Source: CAZNUP01 sp964609775 (GTDB taxonomy: Bacteria; Patescibacteriota; Microgenomatia; JAMCZE01). From it: DNA of 64,000 nt. Positions 59,232 through 64,000 of this stretch are shown here, piece by piece. The DNA is taken from contig CAZSSJ010000002.1 of assembly GCA_964609775.1 (NCBI GenBank), positions 1 to 64,000 on the forward strand. The letters run 5' to 3'. Below the pieces are notes generated by a model. That model was given only the letters and a program-made list of their open reading frames with translations, did no database searches and had not been told where the DNA came from. The stretch's first letter is position 1. The number at the start of each line of letters is the position of its first letter. The position numbers and the translations under genes are program-made.

Positions 59232-60281
59232 TTGCGCCTTGGTTTTGTCCGGCCACCGAATGCGGGGAATTTGATAAGAGGTGTCGGTACTTACGCTGAT
59301 CACTTATATATTGCCTTGCAGAATGCTGGGGTGGGGGTGCATTGGCTTTCCCCGACATACCCGGTGCTAAACGCCAGTAATTTCGACCTGATCCATTATC
59401 CCTATTTTGACCTCTTCTTTCTGACACAACCAATAACACTAGGTAAGTCAGTTATCACTGTTCATGATTTGACACCCTTAGTTCTTCCGAAATATTTCCC
59501 TGCAGGACCAAGAGGCCATCTTAAGTGGCAAGTCCAGAAAAATATCCTCCGAACTTCTTCGGCCGTCATCACCGTTTCCCAGGCTTCTAAAAAAGACATT
59601 GTCAACATAACTGGTTTGAAACCAGAAAAAATAATAGTTACTTACGAAGCAGCAGGCGAAAGTTTCCGGAAGCTAACCAGCTTGGCCCAGCTAAAGACCG
59701 TTAAAAATAAATTGGCCTTACCTGAAAAGTTTCTGCTTTATGTTGGTGACGTCAACGCCAATAAAAATATTCCCATGTTGCTTGAGGCCTTTGCGCAGTT
59801 TAAAAAAACTTCTCTCGGGGGAACCTTTTCCCTCGTGCTTGCCGGTGGAGCTTTCTTTAAAAAAGATCTTTTAGAGACAGAAAATATCCGGAGGTTGATC
59901 GAAGAGCTCAAGATTAAAAACGCCGTCATCCTTCCCGGTTTCGTGGAAACAAGCGACCTCGTCGGCCTCTATAATCTCGCCTCCGCCTACATTCAACCAT
60001 CGCTCTATGAAGGTTTTGGTCTGCCGGTCTTGGAAGCCATGGCTTGCGGCACTCCGGTGATCTGCGGACGAAACAGCAGCCTTCCTGAAGTGGCCGGGGA
60101 CGCTGCTATCTATACAGACGTGACTAACGTAGCTGAATTTGCCCACACTATTACCTCGGTGGTCAGCTCTCCCAGGGATAAGTACACGCCAAAATGTCTT
60201 GCTCAGGCGGCCAAATTCAGCTGGGATAAAACCGCCAAGGAAACAATCGCTGTCTATGAGAAAGTTCTTAAAAACAAATAG
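59232..60281 (+). CDS. GT4 glycosyltransferase
   Basis: A 349-residue GT-B fold enzyme. The TTG at 59232 is taken as start because it yields the usual N-terminus (MRLGFVRPPNAGNLIRGVGTYADHL cut short here as MRLGFVRPP ... RGVGTYADHL) and a GAGGGGAG site lies upstream. ITVHDLTPLVLP, KIIVTYEAAG, LLYVGDVNANKNI and SLYEGFGLPVLEAMACGTPV are GT4 motifs, with the E-x7-E pair in EGFGLPVLE. Likely a cytoplasmic transferase acting on a lipid-linked glycan. It overlaps the next gene by 26 bp. Confidence 0.9.
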   Translation: MRLGFVRPPNAGNLIRGVGTYADHLYIALQNAGVGVHWLSPTYPVLNASNFDLIHYPYFDLFFLTQPITLGKSVITVHDLTPLVLPKYFPAGPRGHLKWQVQKNILRTSSAVITVSQASKKDIVNITGLKPEKIIVTYEAAGESFRKLTSLAQLKTVKNKLALPEKFLLYVGDVNANKNIPMLLEAFAQFKKTSLGGTFSLVLAGGAFFKKDLLETENIRRLIEELKIKNAVILPGFVETSDLVGLYNLASAYIQPSLYEGFGLPVLEAMACGTPVICGRNSSLPEVAGDAAIYTDVTNVAEFAHTITSVVSSPRDKYTPKCLAQAAKFSWDKTAKETIAVYEKVLKNK

Positions 60282-61359
60282 CTTTGTCATCACCGTCTTT
60301 GTCATTTGGCGCCTGGCGATGTTTCTCCTTGGCCTGCCGGGGTTTTCCATCCTGACCTTCAAAGCCAGCTTCCCCAAAATTGACGAGATGCTCATCGCCT
60401 CTGGCTTTCCTCAGTGGCTGTGGCAGTGGGGAAACTTCGACGGCGTGCACTATCTGGACATTGCCCAAAACGGCTATCACGGCTCTGGGCTCCAGGTCTT
60501 TTTCCCCGTCTTTCCGCTCCTGATAAAACTGGGCAGTTTCCTTACCGGCAACTACTTTCTCTCCGGTCTGGTGATCTCCAATTTGGCCATTTTGCTTGCG
60601 GGCATAACTTTATTTCAGCTTGTCAGCCGTGACTTCGACAACAAAACAGCCCGTTGGGCGGTCATCTTTTTGTTCGCCTTTCCCACTTCATTTTTCTTCG
60701 GCAGCGTCTATACCGAGTCGCTCTTTCTTCTTTTTCTCTTGCTCACTTTTCTCAAAACCGGCTGGCTTTCCGGGCTTTTCTCTTTTCTTGCCGGTGGAAC
60801 CAGGTTAGTCGGAGCTTTTCTTACTCCGGTGCTGGTCGCTTTTCGACCAAGAAACTGGTGGGGGATTCTTGCTGGAGGCGGCATCGGACTTTATATCTCC
60901 TACTTAACACTAACTTTCGGCAATCCGTTCTATTTTCTAACCGGCCAAGGAGCCTTCAAAAACGCCAGGGCCAATTCTCTTGAGTCCTTAGTCCTTCCTC
61001 CGCAAGTGCTTTACCGTTACATCAAAATCTTAACCACCGCGAGTCCTGCCCACTATGACTATTGGATTGCCGCACTCGAGTTGGCTGCTTTCATCTTTGG
61101 CCTCATCATAGTGCTTTACTTAACACTCAGGAAAAAAATGCCCGCTCCCTACCTCATTTTTTCCTTCCTGGCGCTTCTCCTCCCTAGCTTTTCCGGCACT
61201 CTGTCATCCATGCCCCGCTATCTATTGTCAATTTTCCCGATCTTTATCGGTTTAGCTATAATCAAAAATAACTCTGTTAAAGTTGGCATCGTGACGCTTT
61301 TTACACTATTATTAGCCGCATTGACAATCCTTTTTACCCGAGGCTACTGGGTCAGTTGA
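60256..61359 (+). CDS. PIG-V/GT76-like GT-C mannosyltransferase
   Basis: About 367 residues from ATG 60256 (MRKFLKTNS); an upstream start at 60139 would lie wholly inside the GT4 gene. WGNFDGVHYLDIAQNGY (Asp62) is the W-x2-DG-x-YL-x-IA-x-GY signature of the PIG-V mannosyltransferase family, followed by FFPVFPLLIKLG and TSFFFGSVYTESLFLL. About ten helices. Its bacterial relatives use polyprenol-phosphate mannose. The next gene is a GT2 that could make such a donor. Confidence 0.88.
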   Translation: MRKFLKTNSFVITVFVIWRLAMFLLGLPGFSILTFKASFPKIDEMLIASGFPQWLWQWGNFDGVHYLDIAQNGYHGSGLQVFFPVFPLLIKLGSFLTGNYFLSGLVISNLAILLAGITLFQLVSRDFDNKTARWAVIFLFAFPTSFFFGSVYTESLFLLFLLLTFLKTGWLSGLFSFLAGGTRLVGAFLTPVLVAFRPRNWWGILAGGGIGLYISYLTLTFGNPFYFLTGQGAFKNARANSLESLVLPPQVLYRYIKILTTASPAHYDYWIAALELAAFIFGLIIVLYLTLRKKMPAPYLIFSFLALLLPSFSGTLSSMPRYLLSIFPIFIGLAIIKNNSVKVGIVTLFTLLLAALTILFTRGYWVS

Positions 61360-61362
61360 CAC

Positions 61363-62043
61363 GTGCCAAAAATCCTAGTTGTCATCCCTGCTTTTAATGA
61401 ACAAGCTACCTTGCTCTCCGTCCTATCCGACGTGTTAAAGAACATCCCGGCTGATGTACTTGTCGTCAACGACGGGTCTTCTGATTCGACTAAAGATATA
61501 GCGCTTAAAAACAATGTCTTTGTGGTCTCCCACGTCGCCAACCGCGGTCTTGGCGCGGCCTTGGGAACCGGTTTTGAGTTTGCCAGGAAAAGAGATTATG
61601 ACATTTTGGTCACTTTCGACGCGGATGGTCAACACACTTCGAAAGACGCCTTAAAACTCATCCGGACAATCGACAAGGGGAGAGCAGATGTGGCTATCGG
61701 CAGCCGGCTTTTGACCAAAACTGCGATGCCTTTGGATCGAAAAGTGCTCAACTATCTGAGCGACCTGTTAACCTATATTTTCTATGGTGTCTGGACAACA
61801 GACTCCCAGTCCGGTCTGCGGGCTTTTAATAAGGAGGCAATTTCAGAAATTAAAATTATGACTGACCGCATGGAGGTCAGCAGTGAATTTTTTAGAGAGA
61901 TAAAACGCAATCATTTAACTTTTAAAGAAGTCGCCATTCAGGCAATCTACACTGATTATAGTTTGTCAAAAGGCCAGGACAAAAAGGGTAATTGGAATGC
62001 TTTGTCGATTGGAGTTAAAATGCTCTTAAGGCTTTTTTCCTAA
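61363..62043 (+). CDS. GT2 glycosyltransferase, DPM1-like
   Basis: Starts at GTG 61363, three bases after the previous stop. ILVVIPAFNEQATL, LVVNDGSSDST, ANRGLGAALGTGFEFA and TFDADGQHTSKD (metal motif) are classical for the GT2 branch that precedes a DUF2304 protein, and exactly that follows. AIGSRL and SQSGLRAFNK complete the set. It probably makes a polyprenyl-phosphate hexose handled by the DUF2304 protein. Confidence 0.9.
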   Translation: MPKILVVIPAFNEQATLLSVLSDVLKNIPADVLVVNDGSSDSTKDIALKNNVFVVSHVANRGLGAALGTGFEFARKRDYDILVTFDADGQHTSKDALKLIRTIDKGRADVAIGSRLLTKTAMPLDRKVLNYLSDLLTYIFYGVWTTDSQSGLRAFNKEAISEIKIMTDRMEVSSEFFREIKRNHLTFKEVAIQAIYTDYSLSKGQDKKGNWNALSIGVKMLLRLFS

Positions 62044-62388
62044 GTGACACTAATTCAATTGCTACTATCGATCTTTCTGCTCTTTGCTCTCAGCCGGGTG
62101 ATATTGCGCTTCCGTGGCGGCCAACTCTCACCCTTAGAATTCGCCTTTTGGTCGATCCTCTTCGTGGCAGCAATTTTTGGAATTTTTCTCCCCGAGCAAA
62201 CGTCGCAACTGGCTAAAATATTAGGAATTGGTCGAGGAGCAGACCTGGTCGTTTATGTCTCAATTGTAATCATTTTCTACCTTGTTTTTAGACTCTATAT
62301 TATGATCGAGAATCTCCGTCACGAAATAACCGAGATTGTCAGAAAAATAGCTCTGGAAAATGTCATCAAATCGAAAACAAAAAAGTAA
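62044..62388 (+). CDS. DUF2304-like small membrane protein
   Basis: A 114-residue membrane protein: three hydrophobic stretches (about 3-20, 33-48 and 68-88), then an amphipathic charged tail (IENLRHEITEIVRKIAL). SRVILRFRGGQLSPLEFAFW and the helix pattern match DUF2304, which is regularly encoded directly after a GT2 of the type seen here. The GTG start immediately follows the GT2 stop. It is thought to assist membrane association or lipid-sugar handling; function is not established. Confidence 0.85.
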   Translation: MTLIQLLLSIFLLFALSRVILRFRGGQLSPLEFAFWSILFVAAIFGIFLPEQTSQLAKILGIGRGADLVVYVSIVIIFYLVFRLYIMIENLRHEITEIVRKIALENVIKSKTKK

Positions 62389-63494
62389 TGAAAATTTTGT
62401 GGATCACTGAGTTTTTCCCCGCAACTTCGGCCGGAGAAATAACGGGGGGAGTTGAAGCGCGCTGTTTTTATGTCAGCCGATACCTTAAAAAGAGGGGAGT
62501 AGAACTAGAAGTCATTACCCGTCCCACCGGAGGAGAAACATGGTATCATGCTTCCCTCTCTTCAATCCCCAATAGGATCCTTTTTACCCTCAAAGCGATC
62601 ATTAAAGGACTTGGAACTGACTTTGATCTGGTCGAGGGCTCGAACTCCGCCACCTATCCAGTTGCTGCCCTTTTGGGACTCCTTAAAAGAAAGCCAATCG
62701 TTTTTTGGTACCCCGACGTCTTCCAAGGAAGTTGGGTCGCCAAAGTGGGTTTAGTGGGCATTCTTGGTAATATCTCAGACTGGATACTTTTCAAGATGCC
62801 AAACGTTCACTACATTGCCATCAGCCAGACAACGAAGCGTAAGCTCATGTCTAAGGGCGTAAGCGAGCTTAAAATTACCGTTATCTATTGTGGCATTGAA
62901 CCAAAGGAGATATCCGCAATTAAAACTAATGGTCAGAAGACCACCCTCTCAGCCGTCAGCCGCTTAGTTGCCTATAAACACCTCGACGAGTTGATTAAAG
63001 CCGGGCAAATTCTCGTCCAAAAGCATCCCGACCTCAGCGTTAGCATTATTGGCCAAGGGCCGGAGGAACAAAAGTTAAAAAACCTGGCCAAAAGAATCGG
63101 GGTGGCAAAAAATATCAATTTTTTGGGATTTGTTAAAGACCACAAAGACGTTCTCGGAGTGGTCAATAAGTCCCAAGTTTTTGTGCACCCCTCGACTGTA
63201 GAAGGCTTTGGCATTGCTTTAATGGAGGCGGCAGCGCTGGGCGTTCCCTATGTTGCCGCTCGTCTTCCTATAGTCACGGAAGTGACTCGGACTGGCCAAG
63301 GAGGACTGCTGTTTGCAGCCGGAAATCACCACGATTTAGCTTCGAAAATTGACCAGCTCTTAACCTCTCGAAAGTTATATTTAACCAAGGCCAAACAAGC
63401 TGCTGCCCTCGCCGCCCACTACTCTTGGCATGAAGCCGCAAAGCAAACAGAGCGTCTTTACAGGAAACGTGTCCAGAACAAAGCGATAGCATGA
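62388..63494 (+). CDS. GT4 glycosyltransferase
   Basis: A 368-residue GT-B fold enzyme. ILWITEFFPATSAGEITGGVE at the N-terminus, VIYCGIEPKEI and TLSAVSRLVAYKH at the domain hinge, and STVEGFGIALMEAAALGVPY with the E-x7-E pair are GT4 hallmarks. It lacks membrane helices. The start abuts the DUF2304 stop (TAATG) and the end overlaps the next GT4 by ATGA. It likely extends a lipid-linked glycan from a nucleotide sugar. Confidence 0.9.
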   Translation: MKILWITEFFPATSAGEITGGVEARCFYVSRYLKKRGVELEVITRPTGGETWYHASLSSIPNRILFTLKAIIKGLGTDFDLVEGSNSATYPVAALLGLLKRKPIVFWYPDVFQGSWVAKVGLVGILGNISDWILFKMPNVHYIAISQTTKRKLMSKGVSELKITVIYCGIEPKEISAIKTNGQKTTLSAVSRLVAYKHLDELIKAGQILVQKHPDLSVSIIGQGPEEQKLKNLAKRIGVAKNINFLGFVKDHKDVLGVVNKSQVFVHPSTVEGFGIALMEAAALGVPYVAARLPIVTEVTRTGQGGLLFAAGNHHDLASKIDQLLTSRKLYLTKAKQAAALAAHYSWHEAAKQTERLYRKRVQNKAIA

Positions 63495-64000
63495 AAGTGG
63501 ATACGGATATGAAAATAGTAATTCTCACTGATGCTTGGACACCAATTTGGGGCGGTGGCCAAAAACATATTTGGGAGGTTTCTAAACGTTTAACTACTAA
63601 TTACGATTGTCAAATAGATATTCTAGTCCCCAATCTTGTCAACGACGGTAAAACTCACCCGGATGAGGAAAAGTATTTTTCTGACAAATTGGTTATTCGC
63701 CGGTTGGGCAAGCCATTCGTTTTTCCTGATATCTTTGGCCGGAGTTTGTTTCTCCTCTTCTGCTTATCTTGGCCACTGACCCACGATTATGACATCATCC
63801 ACGCCCACGCCTATCAATTTGTCCTCTTCCCGTTGTTAAGACTACTTCGTCCTCGCACTAAGCTTGTCTACACTCTCCACGGCGCCGGGGTCAACTTGCT
63901 CGGTGGCGCAGTCCTAAACACCTTCAAAATTCCCAAGTTAATCTGGGAGTTTTTTGTTCATCACTTCCCTTATGATCTGTTGACGACAGTTGCCAAAAGC
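63491..64000 (+). CDS. GT4 glycosyltransferase, N-terminal part (runs off the window)
   Basis: The frame from ATG 63491 is open to the window end (170 codons). It begins MKVDTDMKIVILTDAW, with a second in-frame ATG at 63509 that gives the more typical start. TPIWGGGQKHIWEVSKRL is the donor-loop region of GT4 enzymes, and YDIIHAHAYQF and KLVYTLHGAG are further N-domain motifs. The C-terminal nucleotide-binding half lies outside. It overlaps the preceding GT4 by four bases, so the glycan-assembly run continues beyond the window. Confidence 0.85.
   Translation, partial: MKVDTDMKIVILTDAWTPIWGGGQKHIWEVSKRLTTNYDCQIDILVPNLVNDGKTHPDEEKYFSDKLVIRRLGKPFVFPDIFGRSLFLLFCLSWPLTHDYDIIHAHAYQFVLFPLLRLLRPRTKLVYTLHGAGVNLLGGAVLNTFKIPKLIWEFFVHHFPYDLLTTVAKS

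Noticed and set aside
60035..60044. Palindrome AGCCATGGCT as a third regulator site
   Set aside because: It differs from ACGCCATGGCGT at the outer bases and arises from codons for the conserved EAMACG motif of a GT4 enzyme.
1..64000. tRNA, rRNA, CRISPR arrays or transposase genes
   Set aside because: None seen on either strand by reading; a tRNAscan or Infernal run would be needed to exclude small RNA genes fully.

Overview
The window looks like a chromosomal segment of a Candidate Phyla Radiation (Patescibacteria) bacterium, most likely from the Microgenomates side. The reasons are: a TasA-like filament protein with a SipW-type signal peptidase; a PaaX/Cas2-fold regulator carrying an N-terminal hydrophobic helix; a short TrmD; and a very long run of polytopic glycosyltransferase-fold (GT-C) membrane proteins with GT2 and GT4 enzymes between them. 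UGA works as a stop (many ATGA overlaps), so the code is the standard one, which argues against Absconditabacteria or Gracilibacteria. Taxonomy is inferred from gene content; no rRNA or tRNA gene was seen.

Layout. (1) 1-646: end of a sortase gene next to a short palindrome. (2) 665-4233, minus strand: a cell-surface operon, read as TasA-like protein, SipW-type signal peptidase, lamin-tail-domain protein, TasA/camelysin-like protein with RTX repeats, and a secreted two-repeat protein, closed by an intrinsic terminator. Its upstream 500 bp (4234-4739) holds no gene but several strong RNA-folding signals. (3) 4740-7380: CAP-domain protein, small membrane protein and RmlA-like nucleotidyltransferase on plus, with trmD on minus. 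(4) 7451-38446: a 31-kb run of plus-strand genes, nearly all overlapping or abutting. It holds two DPM-type GT2 enzymes, GtrA, a long series of GT-C proteins, a zinc-ribbon methyltransferase, a flippase and more GT2 enzymes. (5) 38533-53737: a second co-directional run opened by an ALG11-like GT4. (6) 53707-54416: a minus-strand PaaX/Cas2-fold gene bracketed by two copies of a 12-bp palindrome. (7) 54585-64000: a third run ending in GT4 genes and cut by the window edge.

How the parts may work together (inference): the soluble and membrane-tethered GT2 enzymes would charge polyprenyl phosphate with sugars. GtrA-like, DUF2304 and flippase proteins would move or present these lipids. The roughly 25 GT-C proteins would transfer sugars outside the membrane to surface glycans or proteins, conceivably including the TasA/RTX/LTD surface proteins. 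The GT-C proteins sort into several recurring families: DQ-type and DEASIGYNAYS-type GT39-like proteins, YfhO-like, PTPS-related-like, a mannosyltransferase-like pair, PIG-V-like and TMTC-like. Seven proteins of two of these families end in the same short PGW-x4-DG module.

Points that stand out: the size of the GT-C array; the palindrome-flanked regulator; a recurring leaderless promoter layout with the -10 hexamer exactly six bases before ATG; two short tandem repeats with 7- and 8-nt units inside GT-C genes; and a repeat-derived in-frame insertion in TrmD.
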